Shown piece after piece: positions 1 through 6,280 of a DNA stretch of 14,780 bases (the first letter of the stretch is position 1; each line of letters begins with the position of its first letter). The notes under the pieces were generated by a model. The model searched no databases. It had not been told where the DNA came from and saw only the letters and a program-made list of their open reading frames with translations. This stretch comes from Spirochaetaceae bacterium (lineage in GTDB: Bacteria > Spirochaetota > Spirochaetia > Treponematales > Breznakiellaceae): the NCBI GenBank assembly GCA_031256815.1, contig JAIRPU010000088.1:1-14780 (forward strand), given 5' to 3'. Position numbers and translations under genes: made by a program.

Positions 1-124
1 AAAATAAAAATTGAGCGTTAAGCGGTTTGCTTATATATTATGCCGCGGTTTTTTCAGACGGCAGACCTGCCGCTTTATAACGCGGCGAACCTGGTTTTAA
101 ATACCGAAATCTTTGTCAAAGTCT

Positions 125-153
125 TTAACATAATGAACCAATTATGTTATACT
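125..153 (+). promoter_or_regulatory. Sigma-70-type promoter of the tRNA-Arg gene
   Basis: A -35 hexamer TTAACA (125-130) is followed after 17 bp by a -10 hexamer TATACT (148-153), with an extended -10 TG at 145-146. Transcription would start near 160, about 17 nt before the mature tRNA 5' end. Both hexamers match the consensus at 5 of 6 positions. This is the cleanest promoter in the first half of the window. Confidence 0.75.
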
Positions 154-176
154 AATTTTTGTTACCAAGGTAGCAT

Positions 177-249
177 GGCCCTGTAGCTCAATGGATAGAG
201 CAACGCCCTCCTAAGGCGTGGGTTGGCAGTTCGATTCCGCCCAGGGTCA
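177..249 (+). tRNA. tRNA-Arg (anticodon CCU)
   Basis: The sequence folds as a cloverleaf. The acceptor strands are GGCCCTG (177-183) and CAGGGTC (242-248) with one G-U pair, the D-stem is GCTC/GAGC, and the anticodon stem is ACGCC/GGCGT around the loop CTCCTAA. The anticodon CCT reads AGG codons, so the amino acid is arginine. The variable loop has 5 nt and the T-loop is TTCGATT. The discriminator base is A249 and the CCA end is not encoded. The T-stem GGCAG/CCGCC has one A-C mismatch at its fourth pair, where a G would be expected. It has its own promoter upstream and no obvious T-run terminator downstream. Confidence 0.95.
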
Positions 250-269
250 ATACCACAGCACATAAAAAC

Positions 270-281
270 TAAAGCGCTTTA
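270..281. repeat. 12-bp perfect palindrome at the moxR stop codon
   Basis: TAAAGCGCTTTA is perfectly self-complementary and contains the moxR stop codon (281-279 on the minus strand). It lies in the 29-bp gap and gene end between the convergent tRNA and moxR. It resembles the centre of LacI/GalR-type operators, but its position between converging 3' ends gives no promoter for it to control. It has no T-run on either side, so it is a poor terminator. Role unknown. Confidence 0.45.
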
Positions 282-1253
282 ATCCCTGGGCGCGGCTGTT
301 TGTTCAACTATTGCGCCGACAACTTCCGCAACGCTTGTCCCTTCAAGTTCGCTGCTTGCGCATAGCGTAAGCCTGTGGGCAAGCGCCTGAACCGCCAGCG
401 CCTTTATATCGTCCGGCAAAACAAAGTTTCGTAAATTAATAAGCGCCCGCGCCCGCGCCGAGCGGATAAGCGAAAGGCTGCCCCTTGGCCCTGCCCCGCA
501 TTGCACCGCCGGATGCTTTCTTGTTGCCGAACAGAGTCTTACGGCGTAATCAACAAGAGAATCGTCTACGGTAACAAGCGCGCTTTTTTTTTGCAGCGCG
601 GCAAATTCAGAAGGCGTTGTTACAGCTTTAACCGCCGCAACAGACAGCTCTGCGCCGCCGGAATCCGAAGCGGTAACACGTTTAACCATAGCTGTTTCTT
701 CTTCAAAAGAAGGATAATTCACTATAATTTTAAGCAAAAACCGGTCTTTTTGCGCGTCCGGCAGCGGATATGTGCCTTCATGTTCAAAAGGGTTTTCGGT
801 GGCAAGCGTCATAAAAGGGCGTGGCAGCGGATAACTTTTCCCGTCCAGAGTTACCTGAAACTCCTGCATTGCCTCAAAAAGCGCCGCCTGTGTCTTTGCG
901 GGAGCGCGGTTAATTTCGTCCGCTATAAAAATATTTGTAAAAACAGGCCCCCGTTTTGTAATAAAACCTCCCTGCGCCGCATCCAGCATTATATTGCCTG
1001 TAATGTCGGACGGCATAAGGTCTGGAGTAAACTGTACGCGCGCGCTTTCTCCGCCTATTGCCCTGGCAAATGCCCTGACGAGCAGTGTTTTACCCAGCCC
1101 CGGCACACCTTCAACGAGTATATGGCCGCCGGCGAGAAGCGCTATAAGCGCTGTTTCAACAAGTTCGCCCTGTCCGGTAAACTCTTTGGCTACTTCTTCA
1201 CGCAGCGCTTTTAGTTTGTCCGCAGCGTTTATAACATCATCTTCTAAAACCAT
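279..1253 (-). CDS. moxR: MoxR-family AAA+ ATPase
   Basis: This is a 324-residue AAA+ ATPase of the MoxR group, which are chaperone-like ATPases that usually act with VWA-domain or DUF58 proteins in protein maturation or envelope stress. Walker A is GVPGLGKT at residues 49-56, Walker B ends with D112-E113 in IFIADE, sensor 1 lies in ATENP at 151-155, the arginine finger is in DAQKDRF (R171), and sensor 2 is near R257 in GPRGS. The length is normal for the family. The ATG at 1253 is the first start after an in-frame TAG. It has no Shine-Dalgarno sequence, and TATAAT lies only 5 nt upstream. The gene diverges from xerC and converges on the tRNA. The usual DUF58 and VWA partner genes are absent on both sides, so its substrate cannot be guessed from context. 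Confidence 0.93.
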   Translation of the reverse strand: MVLEDDVINAADKLKALREEVAKEFTGQGELVETALIALLAGGHILVEGVPGLGKTLLVRAFARAIGGESARVQFTPDLMPSDITGNIMLDAAQGGFITKRGPVFTNIFIADEINRAPAKTQAALFEAMQEFQVTLDGKSYPLPRPFMTLATENPFEHEGTYPLPDAQKDRFLLKIIVNYPSFEEETAMVKRVTASDSGGAELSVAAVKAVTTPSEFAALQKKSALVTVDDSLVDYAVRLCSATRKHPAVQCGAGPRGSLSLIRSARARALINLRNFVLPDDIKALAVQALAHRLTLCASSELEGTSVAEVVGAIVEQTAAPRD

Positions 1254-1258
1254 GCGCT

Positions 1259-1264
1259 ATTATA
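1259..1264 (-). promoter_or_regulatory. -10 hexamer directly before moxR
   Basis: The minus strand reads TATAAT at 1264-1259, a perfect -10 hexamer, followed by AGCGC and the moxR ATG. A start 6-7 nt downstream would fall on the start codon and give a leaderless or almost leaderless mRNA. No good -35 is seen at 17 bp (GGTGTT). This is a candidate only. Confidence 0.4.
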
Positions 1265-1356
1265 ACAGCAAAAATGCCGCAAACACCAGCGCCCGAAAAG
1301 TTTTTGGAGTATGTTCAAACCTTAATCAAAATGCCCGCCCTGCCGATAAAAAGGAG

Positions 1357-2256
1357 ATGCCGGCAGAAATCTCCAACGAAAAAATAAACGCTTATCTTGG
1401 CTATTTGCGTGGAACACGAGGCGTAGCGGAGGCGACAGCGCTCGCTTACAGTGCCGATTTAGCTTGTTTTTCCAATTTTTGTGAGAATTACGGCTGCGTT
1501 CCTGAACTTGCCACACGCTCCGAACTTGAACTTTTTATAAGCAATATGAGTTTTGAAGACAGGGCGGCAATAAGCATAAACCGCGCGCTTGCATCGCTGC
1601 GCGGCTTTTTTCGTTATCTTGTGCGGTTTAAGTTTCGTGATGATAATCCTTCCGAAACACTGCGAAACGTTAAACCGAAAAAAAAACTGCCGGTTTTTCT
1701 GTGGGAAGATGAAATGTCGTGCTTTGCAAAACTGCCGGAAGCCGCAGGCATACTTTGGGAAGCGCGGGATAAAGCGCTTATAATGATTATGTACAGCGCA
1801 GGTTTGCGAATAAGCGAGCTTATTTCGCTTTCAATGAAAATGCTGGAAAAAAATTTTAGCGGCGCTAAAGTAATTGGCAAAGGCGGTAAAGAGCGCGATG
1901 TATTTTTTTCGGATGACGCAAAAAACGCTCTGCTTGCGTATCTGCCGGAACGCAGCGCAAAATTAAAGGACAGGGAGAGCGGGGAGTTGTTTATCAACCT
2001 AAACGGGCGTCCTCTTTCCACTTCCGGAGCGCGGTGGATTATAAACGAATACGCAAAACGCAGCGGAATAAACAAAAATATTCATCCGCACAGCCTTAGG
2101 CATAGTTTTGCCACTCATCTTATGAACTCAGGCTGTGATATACGCATTGTGCAGGAACTTCTGGGACACGCCAGCCTTTCTACAACACAAATTTACACGC
2201 ATACAACCATATCAAAATTAAAAGAAGTGTACAGGCGGGCGCACCCGCACGCATGA
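1357..2256 (+). CDS. xerC: Tyrosine recombinase XerC/XerD
   Basis: A 299-residue tyrosine recombinase that would resolve chromosome dimers at dif by cutting and rejoining DNA through a phosphotyrosine link. Residues about 4-95 form the SAM-like core-binding domain and about 113-295 the catalytic domain. The catalytic set is complete: R151 (AGLRISE), K175 (GKGGKER), H245 and R248 (HSLRH), H271 (LLGHAS) and nucleophile Y280 (QIYTHT). The frame stays open upstream across moxR, but the ATG at 1357 gives the family's usual length and N-terminus. AAGGAG directly touches that ATG with no spacer, which is odd. An in-frame ATG at 1252 would add a 35-residue extension unlike the family. The stop overlaps the next start as ATGA. 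XerC and XerD cannot be told apart here by eye. Confidence 0.9.
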   Translation: MPAEISNEKINAYLGYLRGTRGVAEATALAYSADLACFSNFCENYGCVPELATRSELELFISNMSFEDRAAISINRALASLRGFFRYLVRFKFRDDNPSETLRNVKPKKKLPVFLWEDEMSCFAKLPEAAGILWEARDKALIMIMYSAGLRISELISLSMKMLEKNFSGAKVIGKGGKERDVFFSDDAKNALLAYLPERSAKLKDRESGELFINLNGRPLSTSGARWIINEYAKRSGINKNIHPHSLRHSFATHLMNSGCDIRIVQELLGHASLSTTQIYTHTTISKLKEVYRRAHPHA

Positions 2257-3494
2257 TGATGTTTATTAAATTTATCCGGTATATTACCAAAAACACGTTT
2301 TTTCTTGTATTTTGCGCGGCGCTTTACGCGGAACCTTCAACACCGCCTGAGCTTTATTCCCGCGCCGCCGTGCTTATGGACGCGGCTACAGGCGTTATTC
2401 TCTACGCCAAAAATGCAGACGAACGTATTCCTCCTGCCTCTCTTACAAAACTTATGACGATACACATTGCCATGCAAGACGCGGCGGAACGCCATCTTGA
2501 TTTTGACGCGCCTGTGGCATTGCCTCCCGCCGCCTGGGCGCGGAACCAGCCTCCGCGTTCAACGCTTATGATGCTCGACGAAGGGCAGACGGTAAGTTTA
2601 AGAGAGCTGCTTCTTGGGCTCGCCGTAAGTTCGGGTAACGATGCCGCTGTTGCGGTGGCGCTTCTTGTGTCTCCAGGCATAGAAGAGTTTGCGGCAAAAA
2701 TGAACAATGCCGCGCAGGAATTGGGATTAACCCAAACTTTTTTTGTAGAACCTTCGGGAATTTCGGAAGAAAACTGGGTAACAGCGCGCGAGTTTGCTGT
2801 TTTTTGCCGTTTTTATGTTAATTTATACCCAAAAAATCTTGTAGAATTACACTCTGTTCCCGAATTTTCATATCCAAAACAAGAAAATCTGCCCGCTTCA
2901 AAACAAAATAATCCAAGAACGGTAACTCAAACTAACCGCAACGGGCTTTTGTGGCGTTACCCTGGAGTTGACGGGCTAAAAACGGGCTATATTGACGAAT
3001 CCGGTTACAATCTTGCGCTTAGCTGTGAACGTAACGGGACTCGTTTTATATGCGTTTTGCTTGGAGTTCCCGCAGAACTTGGCGCTTACTGGGGGGCGCG
3101 TTACCGCAATAACGACGGAACCGCGCTGCTTGACTGGGGCTATTCAAATTTTAAAACACTGCGTTTTGAGCGTCCAGAGTTAAAAAAAACAAGAGTGTGG
3201 AAAGGAAAAGAGAGCTATATTAATGTTGAACCTTACTTGCCCGGACAAAGCGCGTCTGATATGGCGGCGCTTAGCGTACCTGTAGGACGTGGCGGTGAAT
3301 TAAGCATGGAAGTTGAATACTTACCTTCGGTAACAGCGCCATTTTTACGCGGCGAACGGCTTGGAACACTGTTTGTGTTTGATTCCGAAGGCAAGCTTGC
3401 CGAAGTGCCGCTTGTAGCAACAAAGGAGGTTAAACGCGCCAACATCTTGAAAAGAATTTGGGATTCAATTATGATGTTATTTTTAGGATTATAA
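2253..3494 (+). CDS. dacA: D-alanyl-D-alanine carboxypeptidase (penicillin-binding protein, S11 family)
   Basis: A 413-residue exported serine peptidase that trims the terminal D-Ala from peptidoglycan pentapeptides and so limits cross-linking. A signal peptide covers residues 1-26 and is likely cut after LYA. The active-site motifs are SxxK as S63-L-T-K66, SxN as S127-G-N129, and KTG at 243-245, all with family spacing. A PBP5-type C-terminal beta domain follows, and the last residues (RIWDSIMMLFLGL) form a short amphipathic helix suited to membrane anchoring. The start overlaps the xerC stop (ATGA). Three ATG codons stand in a row at 2253-2261, so any of them may be used. Translational coupling to xerC is likely. 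Whether it is DacA, DacC or DacF-like cannot be decided from the sequence alone. Confidence 0.93.
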   Translation: MMMFIKFIRYITKNTFFLVFCAALYAEPSTPPELYSRAAVLMDAATGVILYAKNADERIPPASLTKLMTIHIAMQDAAERHLDFDAPVALPPAAWARNQPPRSTLMMLDEGQTVSLRELLLGLAVSSGNDAAVAVALLVSPGIEEFAAKMNNAAQELGLTQTFFVEPSGISEENWVTAREFAVFCRFYVNLYPKNLVELHSVPEFSYPKQENLPASKQNNPRTVTQTNRNGLLWRYPGVDGLKTGYIDESGYNLALSCERNGTRFICVLLGVPAELGAYWGARYRNNDGTALLDWGYSNFKTLRFERPELKKTRVWKGKESYINVEPYLPGQSASDMAALSVPVGRGGELSMEVEYLPSVTAPFLRGERLGTLFVFDSEGKLAEVPLVATKEVKRANILKRIWDSIMMLFLGL

Positions 3495-3517
3495 TAACAA
3501 AACCAAAGGGAGAGGTC

Positions 3518-4549
3518 ATGAAAAAAGCTGTTGTTTTTTTGTTAGCGCTTGCCGTTTCTGTTACATCTGTTTTTTCGCAGGAAGCAGAAACACCCCAAAA
3601 ACAGGAAGCAGAAGCGCCCAAAAAAAACGAAAGAAACTGGCAGTTTTTACTTGGACTTAAAACAGGTTTTTTAATTGGCCAGGCCGAAGAAATTATCTGG
3701 CGCGACAAACATGGCAACGACAAGCTAAGCGAGCTTTTATGGGGTTTTAAACCTATATTTTATGTGGGCGGAGATATAGGCTTTACAAAAAATACTAAAA
3801 ACCGGCTTCCCGGAACTTTTTTTGATATTTCATTTAAGGCCGCAATACCGGGCATAACCGGTAAAATGCAGGACCAAGACTGGACGGATGACCAAAACAA
3901 AAACCAGCTTACACACTATTCGGTTTCAGAAAACCGGACAAATATGGCATATTTATTCGATTTAAAAAGCGGCTGCGTATTTAACAAAGGCATTATGAGT
4001 ATAAAAACATTTTCTGTTATAAGCGGAATGTTTTTTGAATGGTCGGCTTATGGCGGTTCTATGTTATATCCAAATATTGACGAACATAACAATATCATAA
4101 CAAATGCCCAAACTCATTTTTATATCAGCGATAAAACCGAAGGAATCAGGTACAGGCAAACATGGATTGGAATAGGGTTTGGCGTTTCGCTTTACGGCGA
4201 GTTTAACCGTTTTTTTAATGTTGAAGTTTCTTTCGCCGCTACTCCTCTGGTGTTTTTTAAAGCAAAAGATGAACATCTTTTGCGCGATCTTGTAATTGAA
4301 GATGAAGGCGATTTGCTTAACGGCGGCACGCAGCTCGACGCCGCTTTCGCGCTTTCTGTAAGACCGGCAAATATTTTTGCAATCAGCCTGGAAGTTGCCT
4401 ACCGTAACATCTTTAACTCGCAGGGCAGAAGTAAATACACTTATCACGGCAAAGATATGAATATAGCAAAAAACTATCCTATAACCTGGTACTCAGGCGC
4501 CGGATATGAAGCGTTTGACATATCGCTTATGTTCAAATTTATAATTTAA
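3518..4549 (+). CDS. Secreted, probably outer-membrane beta-barrel protein of unknown function
   Basis: A 343-residue protein that I do not recognise at family level. The start at 3518 has a good GGGAGAGG site 2-3 nt upstream and opens a classic signal peptide (MKKAVVFLLALAVSVTSVFS, residues 1-20). The frame is open upstream into dacA, but that part has no signal sequence. The mature N-terminus carries two copies of an 8-residue unit, QEAExPxK. The rest alternates polar and aromatic/hydrophobic residues with many Gly and Tyr, and ends in FDISLMFKFII, a beta-strand-like C-terminus. This suggests a beta-barrel in the outer membrane, as in many treponemal proteins. It starts 23 bp after dacA and is followed by the next gene after 6 bp, so it is probably part of one transcript. 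Function is unassigned. Confidence 0.8.
   Translation: MKKAVVFLLALAVSVTSVFSQEAETPQKQEAEAPKKNERNWQFLLGLKTGFLIGQAEEIIWRDKHGNDKLSELLWGFKPIFYVGGDIGFTKNTKNRLPGTFFDISFKAAIPGITGKMQDQDWTDDQNKNQLTHYSVSENRTNMAYLFDLKSGCVFNKGIMSIKTFSVISGMFFEWSAYGGSMLYPNIDEHNNIITNAQTHFYISDKTEGIRYRQTWIGIGFGVSLYGEFNRFFNVEVSFAATPLVFFKAKDEHLLRDLVIEDEGDLLNGGTQLDAAFALSVRPANIFAISLEVAYRNIFNSQGRSKYTYHGKDMNIAKNYPITWYSGAGYEAFDISLMFKFII
3578..3625 (+). repeat. Two tandem 24-bp units encoding QEAExPxK
   Basis: Two adjacent 24-bp copies (3578-3601 and 3602-3625) differ at only three bases and encode QEAETPQK and QEAEAPKK. They sit just after the predicted signal peptide of the barrel-like protein and form a charged, Pro-containing linker. 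In-frame unit number could vary between strains without breaking the gene. Confidence 0.7.
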
Positions 4550-4555
4550 AAACAA

Positions 4556-5293
4556 ATGCCGCGTCTGTTTTTTATATTATTCCTTTTTTGCGGAATATCC
4601 GGCGTATTTGCGCGCGGCTTTGACGGGCTTTTTTCTGAACTGCCGGCCGCTGTAAAAACCGAGGCGCAAAGCAGCGGCGCTTATTATGCCATTAAAAAAG
4701 AGAATACGCTTTTAAAAATAAACGCCGGAACAGAATTTAACACACGCAAAACGGCTCTGCTCGAAAAAAAAAATGCCGTAATACTGGAAATGGTTACATT
4801 GATAAAAAAAACAAATAACATAAATTTAATTGATATTTATAACGCTACGCTGCGCGTGCGGCTTCTTGCCGGAAGAAAATATTTTTCGCATACGCGCCGG
4901 AAGGAAGTGCCGCTTTTTAAAAAAGCGCTTCGTGTTGAAGGTGAGGCTCCAAAAAACTTTGTGCCTTTAAACGAAAGCGCTGTTATTATTTTAGACGATA
5001 TAAACCTTGGCGAATGTTATTATCAAACTGAATTAACAAAAACAGAAAATGGAATTATATGGTTTCTTACAAACAGCAAGCCAATTTCATTTTTGTTTTT
5101 AACAATATTTAAAAAAAATAATTTTAATATATTGTTTTATATTGAACCCGTTTCTGAAGGCGTAGCCGTTTACAGCATTATGCTCATTGCAGCGGAAGAA
5201 TTCGCCGCTTCCCGCGTTGATATTGTTTCCGCCGCAAAAAAACGTTTTCAGCTTATAACAGACTGGCTTGTAGAGGGCATTGACGCGCGCTAG
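4556..5293 (+). CDS. Small secreted protein of unknown function (treponemal type)
   Basis: A 245-residue protein with a hydrophobic signal peptide at residues 1-19, probably cut after VFA. There is no proper lipobox, although a Cys lies at residue 12. The body is Lys-rich with hydrophobic stretches near residues 140-150 and 175-195 (SFLFLTIF, FNILFYIEP), and a charged C-terminus. The general pattern recalls the DUF6675 proteins of treponemes, but that link is from memory and weak. It follows the barrel-like gene by 6 bp with no Shine-Dalgarno sequence, so it is probably translated by coupling. A run of ten A residues (4764-4773) lies inside the gene. Its TAG stop lies in the CTAG shared with the opposing thioesterase gene. 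Confidence 0.75.
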   Translation: MPRLFFILFLFCGISGVFARGFDGLFSELPAAVKTEAQSSGAYYAIKKENTLLKINAGTEFNTRKTALLEKKNAVILEMVTLIKKTNNINLIDIYNATLRVRLLAGRKYFSHTRRKEVPLFKKALRVEGEAPKNFVPLNESAVIILDDINLGECYYQTELTKTENGIIWFLTNSKPISFLFLTIFKKNNFNILFYIEPVSEGVAVYSIMLIAAEEFAASRVDIVSAAKKRFQLITDWLVEGIDAR

Positions 5294-6045
5294 GAAATCC
5301 TTACTTCGGCGCGAAACGCCGCTTCGCCGTCCTCTTTACGGCCTTCAAACGACAGCGCATTGCGCCATATTTTAGCTTCTGTTTTATCCAAATGAATTTG
5401 CGCGCTGTAAAACGAAACAATGTCGCCCTGTTTTAGTTCGTTTAAATAATTAATATCCAGCCTTATCGAATCGGCGTTTTCCAGCGTGCCGGCCGGCAAA
5501 AAATCCTGCAGCCATTGAATATAGCGGGCGTTATTTACATGCGCGTTAAAATCAATATCGGAATAAACGGTTTTACGTTCCCCGGCTTTTTCAGCCTGCT
5601 GCGGCGAATTAAGCCCGAGCGGGGCAAAATCAAGCGAATCAAGCCCTTCGTTTAATGGCAGCTCTACTCCGCTTTCGCGCGGCCTTAAAGGACGCCGTTT
5701 TTCTATATCAAGCAACAGCCAGCCGGAACGCCCTCGTACTAAAATATTCCCATGTGTATCCTTAATATCGTAATCGCGGATTGCAAAAAGTTTTTCAAAG
5801 CTGCGCGGCCAGGTATTAAGCACGCATTTCTCGTCCAGCGCCGGACGGCGTTCAATAATAACAGACATTCGCGAAAGAACCCAAACCTGAACGCGGGCTT
5901 TTAAATACTCACGGCCAACTCCAAGCATTTCGGCGTGTTTTATAGACGCTTTTTGAAAATAGTCAAACAGACTAAAAAGCGTAATGCGGCCGGACGGGTC
6001 AACATCGGTAAAACCTACCGTTATATTTTCGCTCAAAATATTCAT
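5290..6045 (-). CDS. Acyl-ACP thioesterase (FatA/FatB-like, double hotdog)
   Basis: A 251-residue cytoplasmic enzyme that would hydrolyse acyl-ACP to free fatty acid and ACP, ending or diverting fatty-acid synthesis. It has two hotdog halves, about 1-130 and 150-250. The second half holds the acyl-ACP thioesterase catalytic signature D165-F-N167-A-H169-V-N-N, and the first half has the typical SGWLLLDIEKRRPLRP segment around W109. The length matches bacterial members. The ATG at 6045 has only a weak AGG about 11 nt upstream. The long leader may form alternative hairpins (see 6054-6127). It faces the preceding gene tail to tail with a 4-bp overlap and diverges from livH. Chain-length preference cannot be read from the sequence. 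Confidence 0.88.
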   Translation of the reverse strand: MNILSENITVGFTDVDPSGRITLFSLFDYFQKASIKHAEMLGVGREYLKARVQVWVLSRMSVIIERRPALDEKCVLNTWPRSFEKLFAIRDYDIKDTHGNILVRGRSGWLLLDIEKRRPLRPRESGVELPLNEGLDSLDFAPLGLNSPQQAEKAGERKTVYSDIDFNAHVNNARYIQWLQDFLPAGTLENADSIRLDINYLNELKQGDIVSFYSAQIHLDKTEAKIWRNALSFEGRKEDGEAAFRAEVRIS

Positions 6046-6053
6046 TTGTTTTT

Positions 6054-6127
6054 AACCTGGTCTGCAGAACATAAAAATTACCGCTTGCCCGTCATCATGC
6101 TGTTTTGCATAATGACGGCGGCAGGTT
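6054..6127 (-). promoter_or_regulatory. Structured leader or palindromic element upstream of the thioesterase gene
   Basis: A strong imperfect hairpin spans 6084-6125: CTTGCC pairs with GGCAGG, CGTCAT with ATGACG, and ATGC with GCAT, around a TGTTTT loop, with one C-A mismatch and a 2-nt bulge. In addition AACCTG and CAGGTT (minus strand, 6127-6122 and 6059-6054) are complementary and would cover the weak ribosome site of the thioesterase gene. The two pairings share bases, so they exclude each other. It has no T-run and is not a standard terminator. It could be a regulatory leader or a dispersed intergenic palindrome. Confidence 0.4.
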
Positions 6128-6233
6128 CCGCTTATAAAATACAAAATTATTATAAAAATATATTCAATTCTATACAACATAAGCGCAAATATCTTAAAAC
6201 AAACGCTTTGTATTAAAAACCCCGATTATATTT

Positions 6234-6263
6234 TTGTTATGTCTGTTGTAATTTTTCTGTAAT
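6234..6263 (+). promoter_or_regulatory. Candidate livHM promoter
   Basis: TTGTTA (6234-6239) and TGTAAT (6258-6263) are separated by 18 bp. The -10 matches consensus at 5 of 6 positions and the -35 at 4 of 6. The start would fall near 6270, leaving a leader of about 11 nt with no ribosome site before the livH GTG. The region is very AT-rich, so chance matches are common. Confidence 0.35.
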
Positions 6264-6264
6264 T

Positions 6265-6276
6265 CTGTTAGAACAG
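6265..6276. promoter_or_regulatory. 12-bp palindrome between the candidate -10 and livH
   Basis: CTGTT-AG-AACAG has perfect 5-bp arms and sits between the proposed -10 and the GTG start, where a bound protein could block transcription. The regulator is unknown. A palindrome this short can occur by chance. Confidence 0.3.
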
Positions 6277-6280
6277 TTTT

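Noticed and set aside
59..72. CGGCA-GACC-TGCCG hairpin in the first 120 bases as a terminator of an upstream gene
   Set aside because: Short stem, no T-run after it, and no gene is visible in 1-124. I see nothing else in this stretch.
501..1214. Long plus-strand open frame opposite moxR
   Set aside because: It is the antisense shadow of the MoxR gene, with an Arg/Cys-rich product and no ribosome site.
177..2256. tRNA-Arg plus nearby tyrosine recombinase as a genomic island with a tRNA attachment site
   Set aside because: The recombinase has the length and motifs of housekeeping XerC/D, overlaps dacA, and no second copy of the tRNA 3' end in direct orientation is seen.
6054..6127. Integron attC site
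   Set aside because: The element is palindromic, but it lacks the conserved GTTRRRY and RYYYAAC core pair and no cassette array or integrase accompanies it.
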